In this document: positions 46,320 to 56,840 of the stretch, piece after piece
Layout: each line of letters begins with the position of its first letter
How positions within the stretch are numbered: the first letter of the stretch is position 1
Source of the DNA: Ceratotherium simum simum
Lineage: Eukaryota; Chordata; Mammalia; Perissodactyla; Rhinocerotidae
Assembly: GCF_000283155.1 (NCBI RefSeq)
Contig: NW_004454193.1
Coordinates: forward strand, 5,171,481-5,235,480
DNA length: 64,000 nucleotides
Direction: 5' to 3'
Notes under the pieces: model-generated
Seen by the model: the letters and a program-made list of their open reading frames with translations, nothing else
Databases searched by the model: none
What the model was told of the DNA's origin: nothing
Made by a program: the position numbers and the translations under genes

Positions 46320-46720
46320 CATGCAGAAAATATGAAAAATCGTAGTTTACACATATTTGCTCAATTCAAGTGTAAAATTGGGCCCCTCGATTGCCCTGGG
46401 CCACAGTGGCTGTGGTGAGGAAGCTCCATTTACCTTGCAGCCGAGTGAAAAATGATCAGAATATTAGACTCATCTAGCCCACATTAAGGAGCCATTGCAT
46501 TTCCCGACAATTTTATGCTATCTCAATATGAAAACAGAGCAATTTCAACTCATATCAGGTTATGATCGGCAATTACAGTTGCATAATTCACCTAGTCGTC
46601 TCTTTCCAGGGCCTTTATTTTCCCTCTTGGTGACATTCCTGAGAAAGTGCCTGATAAAAATGTCATATATCATCCCAGCTTTAGAACTCGTGAGGGGGTA
46701 ATCTGCTATGCCTTGCTGAG
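46320..46720. promoter_or_regulatory. Candidate conserved noncoding element
   Basis: A 400-bp single-copy block with 'atgcatgcag', 'ggcaattacagttgcataat', octamer-like and homeodomain-like AT cores separated by GC-richer words ('ctcgattgccctgggccaca'). No ORF of note apart from a 68-codon one without a domain. Function is inferred, not shown. Confidence 0.3.
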
Positions 46721-46839
46721 CCCATATTCATCACTGGATTTTTGACTTGGAGGGGTCATGGCACTCATAATTTCCTGTTTGATATTGTCCTCACCAGCTC
46801 TGACAAGGGCTGTAAAAGCTTGGTTGTAGGCAGTGGTTA

Positions 46840-47130
46840 AGCACTGTTCCAGCGGGGCTCATCACCGGCAATAACAGTGCGTTACTGTGGCTCGTGCTGT
46901 AGCTGGCCGTTTCGAAGATAATTAGATTTGATGTCAACATTTCTTTATCACCTGCATCCTTTTGTGCATCTGTGTGTCAAGTTGTTATTTCCGGATTTAT
47001 TAGCACCCTCAGAGCTCCTCTCTATCTGTCAGCCTGTGTGCTGTTTGTGTTGACAGTTGTAAAGTTAATTACTAGTACTAATGAGCATCGGGATTTTGGT
47101 GGACATGGCGTTTTGGACATTTAAAACTAT
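46840..47130. promoter_or_regulatory. Candidate conserved noncoding element
   Basis: Contains 'gaagataattagatttgatg' and 'aaagttaattactagtacta' homeodomain-type cores and several TGTCAG/TGACAG words (MEIS/TGIF type). Repeat-free and without a plausible ORF. The regulatory reading is an inference. Confidence 0.3.
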
Positions 47131-47589
47131 AATTAGTTCTTTTTTTTCCTTGTGTAGTGCTTCAGTGCAGAAAAAAGTGTTTAAAAAAATTCCTTCTATT
47201 CTGTTTTGACATTCTGTGTGCAGTCAACTTATCTTTTATTCAAAGGCTCCAAAAATTCAGTGCTGTTTATTTTTAAAATAGACTTCCTTTCCGTTGTAAC
47301 TCCATGAATAATTTCTTTTGTTCTTTACTTCTCTTCCAACGTGATAATGTGACCATTTCATATGCCTTGAGAATTAAGGATGGTGATGGTGGAATGATCA
47401 AAAAACGTGCTGGGTAAATGTTGACCTCCACCCAATCAGTAGACTGCAAATTTTCCACTTATAACTCCCCTTTTCAAATCTCATTCTGGATTCTACTGAA
47501 AGATTCAGTGAATGAAGAAGATTGGATAAAATTAAAAGAGTAATAAATAGCTCTGTGGGCGGCTGGTCCCTAACTAATAGTAATAGCGA

Positions 47590-47830
47590 ATATTGATGTA
47601 GTGTTAATTGGGTGTCAAGAATCATGGTAAGCTCTTCCTACAGAGTCCCTTGTTTAATCCTTACAACAAACCTAAGAGATCAATACTATCACCTCCATTT
47701 TACAGATGGGGACACTAAGGTTTAGAAAGGTTAAGGAACTTACCCAAGGTTTAACAGCTAAGAAGTTGTGCTGGGATTTGAATTCAATTGACGTAGCTCA
47801 GAGCCTGTGCTCGTAACTATTACTCTATAG
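47590..47830 (-). repeat. MIR SINE, nearly full length
   Basis: 'gtttaatccttacaacaaac', 'ctccattttacagatgggga', 'gaaaggttaaggaacttacc' and 'gagcctgtgctcgtaactat' are the reverse complement of MIR in order. Confidence 0.9.
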
Positions 47831-50800
47831 ACACAAAGTATGCTTTCAAGAAAAATTAACAGACTCCTGGGGCATGTATTCTAGAACAAGAAAAAGCAAT
47901 CACTTACTGAATGCGATGGGCTCATTTGTATTTCACTCCCAGTCATACGGGGATGCTGGTTCCAGTGTAATGGCAATTATCTGTGGCATGTACTTTATGG
48001 AGGTATTTTGTTGGGTCTGTTGAGGCGGCAAAGCACCACTCCCTTGCTGCTATTCATATTTACTTTCTATTCATCATTATCTGCCATTTTGCTAAATAAC
48101 TATCCTTCCCAGACATAAATCATCCATAAAAATACTCTGGCTCAGAGAAAATTTCGCCCTGGCACTGCAGTGATGAGATAACCATTTTCATCTCTTGTTG
48201 AAGCATTGAGATTTATTGGCTTTCGATGGGCAGCAGACCAGGCATCACTCTCTGCGAAACAGACTCCCACTTGCATTTATTCTTATTGCATTTAGCGATT
48301 CAAAATGGAGCTCTCGGAATCCCTCGAGGGTCCATTCCCTGCCTGGGTGGGGTGTTATTACTTTATATTAGATAAGGGAAGGACACACAAAGAAACATGT
48401 GGTGATTCGGATGATTTTTTATTTCCGTTTAGCAGTGATGACAGAATGTCATAGTGAAATGACTTCAAAAGTCATTTTTCCCCACTGCCCCGGTTCTGCA
48501 GCCTTGTCCCTGGAGGGCTCTTCCATTGTACAGTGTTATTAATTCTGCTAACTTTCAGACTTCATTGCTGACAACAGGCCTCTTGGCTTTCGCAGCCTAT
48601 TACATTAAATTTCCCATCAAACCATGTCAGCCTCTGAGGTCACAGATTTCTAGAGAAGCCTTAGATATTTTGCCATCTGACTTCACCGGCAGGTGTTTTC
48701 TAAATTGCTTTTAGGTTTGTTTTTCCAGTGTCAGAAATCAGATTGAACCTATTTAAAAAAACTCAGGCAGCGAGTGCTCATCAGGATAAGAACAAAGCGG
48801 GGTTTGAGGCACACCTGAACCGGTGTGTGTGTGTGTGTGTGGCACGCCTGCACATGTGCACTTGTATTTGAGTTGACCTTTCAAAGGGAAAGCAAAGCCT
48901 TCCAACTTGACTTCATCCCTGACTCCACCTGGTGAGTAGAGTGTCTTGTTGACCATCTATTTTTCTAACATGTATCGAAGCCCCGAAGTACAGTGCGACT
49001 GCCCTGGTGAACAGAGCATGCTCCATTGACCTTGATTTTGGAAGAATCTGTGAAACTGTTGAGTGGCATTAGAAGGCCGCTCTGGGCAGGCCAGTGAAAG
49101 GACTGTGGACCTGGTTTAGGGCTAGCATGTCTTAATGTGGGATCCTCGAGCAAATTCCTGGTGGCGATAAAAATTCAGTGTTTCCCCTGATGCTCCAATT
49201 TTAGCATGCTGTTGTGGGATTAAAATAAAGGAAAAGCAGAAACCTTCCTTGCAAGTAACATGGCCACAGGCACTACGTTGCTGTCAAAATTACATTTTGA
49301 AGGAAGCCTGTGGAGGAAAATGGAACTGGGACTCCATTTAAAGACAGAAAAGAAATGAGATGTTATTTTTGAAGCAGTCAACTCACGAAAATGATTACAA
49401 ATCATTTGGCAAACCCAACGTATCCTTGAAATTCTTATTTATTATTAGTTCCAGTTAATATTTCTGCTCTAAAAATGACAACATTTCGAATCTCGGCTTG
49501 CTACTACAGTTCATATTTACAAGCGTGGCAGTTAACAGCCTTTTGGTCCCGTAACTGTGTATTTGTGAGTGTGTCTGGGAGGATGGGAGAGTCACAGGCC
49601 TTGGGAGTTGAAGAGGATGGAGGATCCACTCTCTGGCTTCCTCGGTGATAGGTGTTCAACACTTGGGTGCCTTACCTACGAGCAGGTGGCAAGAGCTTGG
49701 GCACCGTGCAGGAAGCCGCAGTTACCACTAGCCCTGCCCCCTTTTTTCTTTATAATTTTTAGAGACCACGCAAGCTGCTCTCCCCTGAACCCATCATTAG
49801 CTAGCTCTCCCTGCAGGAAGAGGTGCTGAACCGGGCTAGGGCTGGGGAAGGATGAGGGAAGCGAGGTGGTGTCACTGTGTTCCCTCTGCTAGCAGCCATA
49901 AGGAGAGAGAATCATTTGTGGCACTCTGGGGACAGTTTTGTCACCCTGACAGTAATGCTGTTATGCGCTGGCTTGACACACAGGATGAATCCATAAAGAC
50001 AGATAAGTAACTGTGAAAGTGGCTGGGGATCAGGCTGAGTGCCACCACTCACCTGCGGTGACAAATAGATAGTCATGAAGGATTGGAAATCCTGCCCAAC
50101 ACGGAGATCTGTCAGTAAGGAGATGGGCTGCAACCCCGGCGACACAGGCAGTGGGAGGAAAGTGTGCGTGGGCACGTGCGCCCCTGCGGGGTGTGCAGGG
50201 TGTGCGAGGATATTAACTTCAGAGCCTTGTGTCGGAGGGTTAGGCTTTTCTGAGAGGGGCGTGTGTGGGTGCACATGGGAGGAAAGGATTTCAGCACTCA
50301 GTGTTTTTCTTTGTGAAATAGAACTGGGGCTGTTGTGTCTTTTTATTGGTACGTTCAGGCATATCTGGTTAAGAAGGCTGTGTTTAGTTTCCATTTTCCC
50401 TGGGATTTTTTTCATACCAATAGGGGTCCCCATCTGCAAATCAAATGAATCCAAGTTTTGATAGTTAGCAAAATATTACAGCTAAGCTGCTGATGTCCGT
50501 GGCACCAGGCAAAGGGCAGGCGGAAGCAGCAGGCCTCATATTTATCTTTTATGCTGGAAAGGTTTGTTATTTCTGCTTGGGAATCTGCTTTTCTTCAGTG
50601 AAAGAAATTCTGAGGGAATCGTTTGAAAAAACAGGCTCTATGCTGGAACTGTTATTTCCCACTTGGGCTTGTGATGCAAGCAGCACTGTGTTGGATAGTT
50701 TTGAAATCCATTGTTGTTATTCAGAAGATGCCATCTTTGTTTTAATTATTCTTGAGGTCGGGAATGCCTGGCTGTGCCCTGTAATCTTCCTGGAAAGTTA

Positions 50801-52864
50801 TGAAATAGATTTGAGGTGAAGAATAAGCACAAATGATAAGAGTAAAACCTCCTTGGGTCGCTGTCAAGGATTGGGACAGAATCCTGGAGATTTTGTACAG
50901 CCATTTAGAGCTCTTTTCTCTCTTTTACCTAGAAAGAATATTTTGACCCCAAGGATAAGTGTAACTGTATTGGGATCCAAAGCTTTCAGACAGGGCGGGT
51001 CCTGGCCTTATGTGCACAGTTCAGCAGGAGGTAGGGATGGAGGCAAACCAATATGCAAGGGTCTGTTTTCTACAGCAGTAATCAGGATTGCTAGCCTTAA
51101 TAAAATGGCTGCATGGAGGCTACAGAGAATCATCTATCAAATCCTTGTTCCGACAGTTTGTAATGTAATAATTTTTTTTAAAAAAGGAATTACAGTAATA
51201 AGCTTTTTTCCCCCTCCAAATGAATCCTCTTGCCCTATTCCTTTGCTGTCATTTTTGTCATAAGTAGAAATGTACTTGCTCTATCTCAACTGTGCTTAAC
51301 CTGCTAATTTTGCTTCTAGGAGCGTAACATAGGGTACTTGTTTCTGGAACGCTGTTTCCTCAGCAATGGTTACGTGTAGCTTAAACTGCTCCGAATGCTG
51401 CTGCTCCTGTCCCAACTTCTACTTGAGTGCTCTGTATTAAAACATTTATTCTCCTGTCTAGGCAAGCCCTTGCAACCAGACACTTCTTTAGAAAACCCTG
51501 GGGCCTATTGTTGGTTTTAAGATTCTTTATTTTAGTTTATACTTTTTGGAGGCTAAGAATGTTTTAAAGCAATTCGGCTATAATGAAAACATTTTTTTTT
51601 TGACCCTAGGTTCTTAGTTTGACATGTTCTGACCCTATCATTCTAACCATGATTTAAATTCTGAATTTCCAGAAGCCTTATTAAAGATGTCAATTTGTGC
51701 ACCAGAATGGTAAATGTTCCTGTGAACTTTGACTCTGAAAGGAAACTCCATTTTAAAAGAATAAAAGATTTTCCTGATAAATATGTTCCTCATTTTGGGC
51801 TAATACTTTCAGTCTGAACGCTGGAATGGGGAAGGGCCAGCCCACTGCCTGACCCTACTTGCTCCCTCATTCTGTGATCCAGCACTGTTTTACAACTCAC
51901 AGCATTAGATTTTTATTTTGCCAAGATCACTTTTGTAATGGGATATAAATCTCCCAGTGCACACCTGATTAAATAGGCCTGTACATGAATAAAAAAGAGG
52001 TGAGCCAGTTGCCATCATGGGCTACAGGTAAGCACGCCAGATACCGGAGCTCAGTGGACTGACGGGAGCTCTGGGGCCTTTTTATTAACTTGGGAGCTCA
52101 GGTCACGCTGCTTTGGGGACCTTGGCGATGAAATGCAAGCCAGGGCCTTTCCTGGGTGCAGACCTCAGTTTGATTTGCACAGATTCTCCTGGAAGTTGTG
52201 CTGCTCCTATACCCGCCTGTTCTCATTGGATGGCTACAATGGCCACTGTCACTGGGGCACTGAGGGCAAGGGACGTTGAAGCCAGGGATGGCTGAGTTGT
52301 GCTGACACTTGTCACCGTTACTCTCTCTTGTCCCTGGCTGCCTATTTGCCGCTCCTCTGTGTGTATGCCAACTTTGTGGGCAGGACGCTGAATAGCAGAA
52401 TTTGTCAATAAAAGTGTCAGAAGATGCTAATTGCCTCAGTTATAGCTGCAAACCCAGCGTCTTAATGCGAGTGCTTTGGGAGAGAAATTTCTTCTGGAGA
52501 GTGTAACTTACCTTGTCACTGGCTCTCCCTGTCTTCACTAGCCTAACTAGTCACAGAGAAAACTGAGCCACCTTTAGTCCTTTCCTGGGAATGGAAAAAT
52601 CATTTTGGTAATAAGATACAGCTTTTACAAATTGATGTGCCCAGCCCATTTTGCATCGTGCCAGTCAACACTTGGTGTTACCTCAGCCCCCTCACAGTTC
52701 TCTTTACCATCGCCCTGTGGTCTGAGGGACTGTGAGGGATTTTGGTAAATTTGGAACCCCATGGACCAGCATCACCTTTGGAAACTATCAGGAGGATACC
52801 TGGTTCAAATAATTTCTGTGGTAACGCTCTTCAGAGTTGACTAACCACTTCTGCACACGTTCTT
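47831..52864. other. Repeat-poor region, longest ORF of the window
   Basis: About 5 kb with no named interspersed repeat. It has a GT microsatellite (48823-48840), a conserved-looking block at 48150-48700, the 180-codon minus ORF at 49912-50454 (and overlapping plus ORF 50075-50461), and AT-runs near 51170 and 51590. A faint DNA-transposon-like phrase at 52760-52790 ('ggaccagcatcacctttgga') is too short to call. Confidence 0.42.
48823..48840. repeat. (GT)9 microsatellite
   Basis: Nine uninterrupted GT units. Confidence 0.95.
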
Positions 52865-52982
52865 TGTCTTGATCCTCCTCACATGGTGTAGTGAATAAGG
52901 CAGATATCCTTGCCCTGCGTCACAATGGGGAGACTTGGAGATGGAGAGGTCCCACCACTCAGTGGCTGGGCTGGAATTCACC
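52865..52982 (-). repeat. MIR SINE fragment
   Basis: 'cttgatcctcctcacatggt', 'cacaatggggagacttggag' and 'ccactcagtggctgggctgg' fit the antisense MIR core. Confidence 0.6.
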
Positions 52983-53029
52983 GTAGCATTTTTGCTGTCC
53001 CAGGAGACTCCTGTGGGCATCGTTCCCCT

Positions 53030-53210
53030 GAGTCCTTACAGTCGTCCCTGTAGTAGATGGGACAGGTGATGGTGTCCCGCTTTGCACATGAGGAGGCTGA
53101 AGCTTAGGGAGGCTGACTGGCTCTCTTAGGGACATGGCAGCTGACGAGTGACACAGCTGGGAAGGTATCCCAGACCTTCTGACTTTAGACCAGCGCCCTT
53201 TCCATTATGC
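53030..53210 (-). repeat. MIR SINE fragment
   Basis: 'gctttgcacatgaggaggct', 'gaagcttagggaggctgact', 'gacgagtgacacagctggga' and 'gaccagcgccctttccatta' fit the antisense MIR in order. It is a second copy adjacent to the one at 52865, in the same orientation. Confidence 0.75.
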
Positions 53211-54059
53211 CAGGATTAACTCCACAGTCAAGAAAATCTCAAGAACAAAGCTACTCTTAAGTCTCTGTATAGCTTCACCCTTAATATGATTCCAAATTCC
53301 CATGTCACTCAAGCTGCAATTCCCTGGGGGAGATCTTGTGTTGGGGAGGTCTCCTTGGGCTGGCTCTTCAGATCAGGCCAGCGAGGGCTTAGCAGAGGGC
53401 CCGTACCTAGGGCATGCTCACCAAGTAGTTGGCACTGGAGATGCTGACTGTCTGGACCCACATTCTGCCCCTACTTGCCTTTTGCTGACTCATGCCCTGA
53501 GTATTTGCTAAGTGCATGGGCTGTAACGCAAAGCTAGAGTGGCTGTATAGAAGAAGAGTGTCAGGTGTTGCTAAGGACAAGCAGGAAATGTGGCCCTGTC
53601 AGTGGAGACAGAGCAAAAGCAACCATCCCTCACAGCAGACACTGAAGGCAGGAGACTGCCCCGTAGAAACCTCCCATCCCTGAAGCCCTTCCTTGGATCT
53701 CGGGGGAAGCCGCTCCCCGTCAGAGTGTGTTGCATTTGCAAAGGTCATGCGTTAATTACATGCACAGTTAAATGGAAATACTGTAGAGAGGTCACACTCA
53801 TATTTCTTGGGCCTTCATTAATGTTATTGCTCTGTCACTTTCTCTCTCCTTGGCTTTGTAAATGAAAGTTCCTTTAGTACATTTAAAAGGATTATTTATT
53901 TTTAATTGTTTTACCTCTGGAGGGAGAGGTTACTTTTTTTTTTTTTTTTTGAGTAGTTAAAAAAAAAACTTTCTTGCTAATTTATTTCAAACCCTGTGCT
54001 TTTTATAGTCTGATCTACTAATGCTTTTGATTAAAACACAAGCAAAAACCAGCCAACAT

Positions 54060-54440
54060 GAACAGGTTGAATGCCACATCTGTGCAGAAGATAGCAGCTC
54101 ACTTATTTATGGCTCAAAGAAATGGAGCCTAAATTAAGCTAGCTATTGCTGGAGAGTGGATAAGCGGCCATTATGAATTATCCTTAATTATAGCGATTTC
54201 CTAAACTAATAAACCTGCTAAATCTTTATTGCAAAGGTTAGTTTACGCAGTGCATATAAAATCCGCATGTGCTCCGCATCAGCCACCAGCTGTCTGACAG
54301 TGTGTTGCTATTTCAGTGAGTGTTCACATAAATTTTATGTTGGTTATATTAACAGTCAGTCCATATCACTACCCACAGATGCCAGTAGACATAAAAATTG
54401 CTCTCTAGTGAGCCTAAATATCCCTAGAAGCTAGTTGTGT
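54060..54440. promoter_or_regulatory. Candidate conserved noncoding element
   Basis: Repeat-free, with a TAATTA core (54185-54190), 'ctttattgcaaaggttag', 'gcatataaaatccgcatgtg' and a CAGCTG E-box in 'ccaccagctgtctgacagtg' next to a TGACAG word. It reads like a developmental enhancer, but this rests on composition only. Confidence 0.3.
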
Positions 54441-55041
54441 CTAATGTTCCATGTAGTATTTGTACGTGAAAGCTCCAGATTGGAGGGTTATTTACAGATG
54501 AATATTTCAATCCAGTTAGTTCATATAGGCCTACTTAGCCCTCTTTGCTGGTTTATTTGTATGCTAAATAATTCACCAAAGGCTCTTGTTTACTTTCTAT
54601 AGTAGTTTCTATGAAATGCAAACAAGGGAGCCAACTTTAGGTGTTCAAAAGGCTAAACAGCTCTGTGTTTAAATGCAGGTCAGAGCAGCAAACACAGTCT
54701 TGCCGTCGGGCTGTCACTCAGTTTTACACATTCTTCTTTTTTTTTTCCTTCCTCCTCCAGATATAACTGGAGCTTGCTGCCTTCACAGGAATTTTTGGCT
54801 GGACTATCTTTTTTCTAAATTTATCTTTTTCAATACCTGCTATATGCTACCTTCAGCTTGCACAATTAACCACTCAGCGCCAGCAGCAAAGAACACATCC
54901 TTGCCTTTAAGAAGCTTCCCCACGGTCCTCTGGGCTGACAAGAACAGGTCAATCCTCTGCTGTTGAATGCCCTTGTTTTCTTCCCTTTTTTTCTTTTCTT
55001 TTTCTTTCTTTTCTCCCTCATGATTTTTTCAGGTGTATTTG

Positions 55042-55057
55042 CAAATCTCGAGATTTG
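55042..55057. repeat. Perfect 16-bp palindrome
   Basis: The word caaatctcgagatttg equals its own reverse complement and has a central CTCGAG. It follows a T-rich pyrimidine tract and is not part of a recognised repeat. Confidence 0.9.
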
Positions 55058-56617
55058 AAGGGACAACAAGTAAGGACCTTTCTCTTCTGCTGGAAAGCCC
55101 TGAGCCAGCCTGACCTATCACCGTGAAGGACAAAGGAGCAAAGTCCAGCTCTAAATGACGTAGCCTTTAGTGGCCCTCAGAATATATGTGTACCTGGGTT
55201 GGAAGGAGGGTTGTTTATTAGCGAGGTGACAGTTACCTGGCCCTATTGTTCAGATGACCCCATGGCTCAGATTATATGTGAAAAATACCTATCTGCCCCC
55301 ACATTTTGCAAATGTTTATGATCCTAAACATTTGCCCCTAAAGATATTGGAAAATAGCCTCCTTCGTTTTCAGCCAGGCGCTGCCAAGATCATGAGAGAG
55401 TTCAATAGCAGTGCTAACTTTTTATTTAATAATATTGATTTTATCATTTTTACTACTTACAATGGGGATTGGTCGGCTGATAGTTATTTGACCTCCTTTT
55501 GTGCATGGCTGTGGAGTGCTTCATTAAAGCTATTGACATATATCTCTCTTCCCCCACTCCTCGTCCAGCAGCCCATCTCGGCAAATAATATTGAGATGCA
55601 GTAACTGTTCCCTGATATTGATTTCAGATTGTGTTCATCACACCCTTCCCGGGGCCAGGCAAAGAGCAGCAGCCCGGTTCTGTAAACCCTGACTGCTGCA
55701 GGCTGAAGTAGCATTTCCATCTTCCAAGCAAGAATATCAACCATATATGTTTCAAAAAAAAAAAAAAATTACCCAGGAAAATGAAAGTGTTTTTTGATCT
55801 TGATTATTTTTTATGCATACATAATTAAACTGATCTCTTCAGTTTTATATTGGGCTTTTTCTATGATTTTTTTTTTTTTTAAGGAACACTAAAAGATCCA
55901 TGAGTCCCTGAGCTGGTAGAGGAACCTCTGATTACATTTTAAGCTTCTGGGATTCAGAGTTTGGCACACGCAGCCAGACGTAGGGCCTCTTTGACCTTCG
56001 GTTCTCAGCCAGCTAGGGCTTTTCTCACCACCTGGGCCTAAAAGAAAGTTCCATGTTTTGCCTCCGTGGAGTCAGTTGAGATGGCAGCGCATTTAAAGAA
56101 CCAAGGGCCGGCCGGCTGGCCTAATCCAGCAATTATAATCACCTCTGTCATAGGAAGGACATGACTTATAGTCTGGGTGGGTTTGCCTGTTCATTGAGAA
56201 AAACACCAAACACCGAGCAAATGATACTGGAAATCATGAGTTTTATATACCAAAAAAAGGCAATAGAGAATCTGCACCATGAATGATTATACCTGGGTGG
56301 TGGAGTTGCAGGTTTTTGTTTTCTTCTTTGGGCATTTCTACATTTTCTAAATTTTCTTTTGTAGTTAGAAAAAGACCCCTACTCAGAAGAGTTATTTTAA
56401 AAAATGGAAAGGTTAGTAGAAAGGTTGGAACTCTAGAAGATTCCTGTCCACCAAAGTGGATGCATTTGCCAAGGCTGAAATTGACTCGCTGGCCGTGCTA
56501 ATCTGTGCTCCGAGGGGGCCGGGTCAGACATCACTCCTGTCACCGAGCAACTGCCAGTTTTCATTTTGAGAGTCCAGTGGGGATGGCACTAGCCTTTGCC
56601 ACCGAAGCGTAAGTGCA

Positions 56618-56840
56618 AAGTGGCGAGGAAGAGGGCTTTGGAATCAGATAGGCCCCAGTTTGATTCTTGGTTCTTTCTCTTGCCAGCTGTGACTTTGAGC
56701 AAGTTACTTAGCTGTCTCTATACCTCAATCTCCGCATCTGGAAAATGGGTCATTGACAGGATTAAAGGAGGTAGTGTATGTAAACTCTTAATATAGTGCC
56801 TGGCATCTGGTAAAAATCAATAAATGGTAATTGTCATTAC
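56618..56840 (+). repeat. MIR SINE, nearly full length
   Basis: 'gagggctttggaatcagata', 'gccagctgtgactttgagca', 'agttacttagctgtctctat', 'catctggaaaatgggtcatt' and 'tagtgcctggcatctggtaa' follow MIR in order. Confidence 0.9.

Larger units (their letters stand above)
44961..47589. other. Repeat-poor region with candidate regulatory blocks
   Basis: No named repeat. Candidate constrained blocks at 45420-45640, 46320-46720 and 46840-47130, and a CTCF-like word at 45746-45762. No coding exon seen. Confidence 0.42.
53211..56617. other. Repeat-poor region with candidate regulatory blocks
   Basis: No named interspersed repeat. It has T or A runs at 53934-53950, 55754-55768 and 55867-55880, a candidate constrained block at 54060-54440, another at 55380-55600, and a perfect 16-bp palindrome at 55042-55057. 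ORFs reach 116 codons (55254-55604) and have no domain. Confidence 0.42.

Noticed and set aside
52760..52790. Possible MER20/MER5-type fragment
   Set aside because: A single phrase resembles these elements; no second supporting phrase was found.
54740..54966. Acceptor-like 'tcctcctccag' with open frame after it
   Set aside because: The frame is hydrophobic and AT-biased without a known domain; no donor site could be supported.
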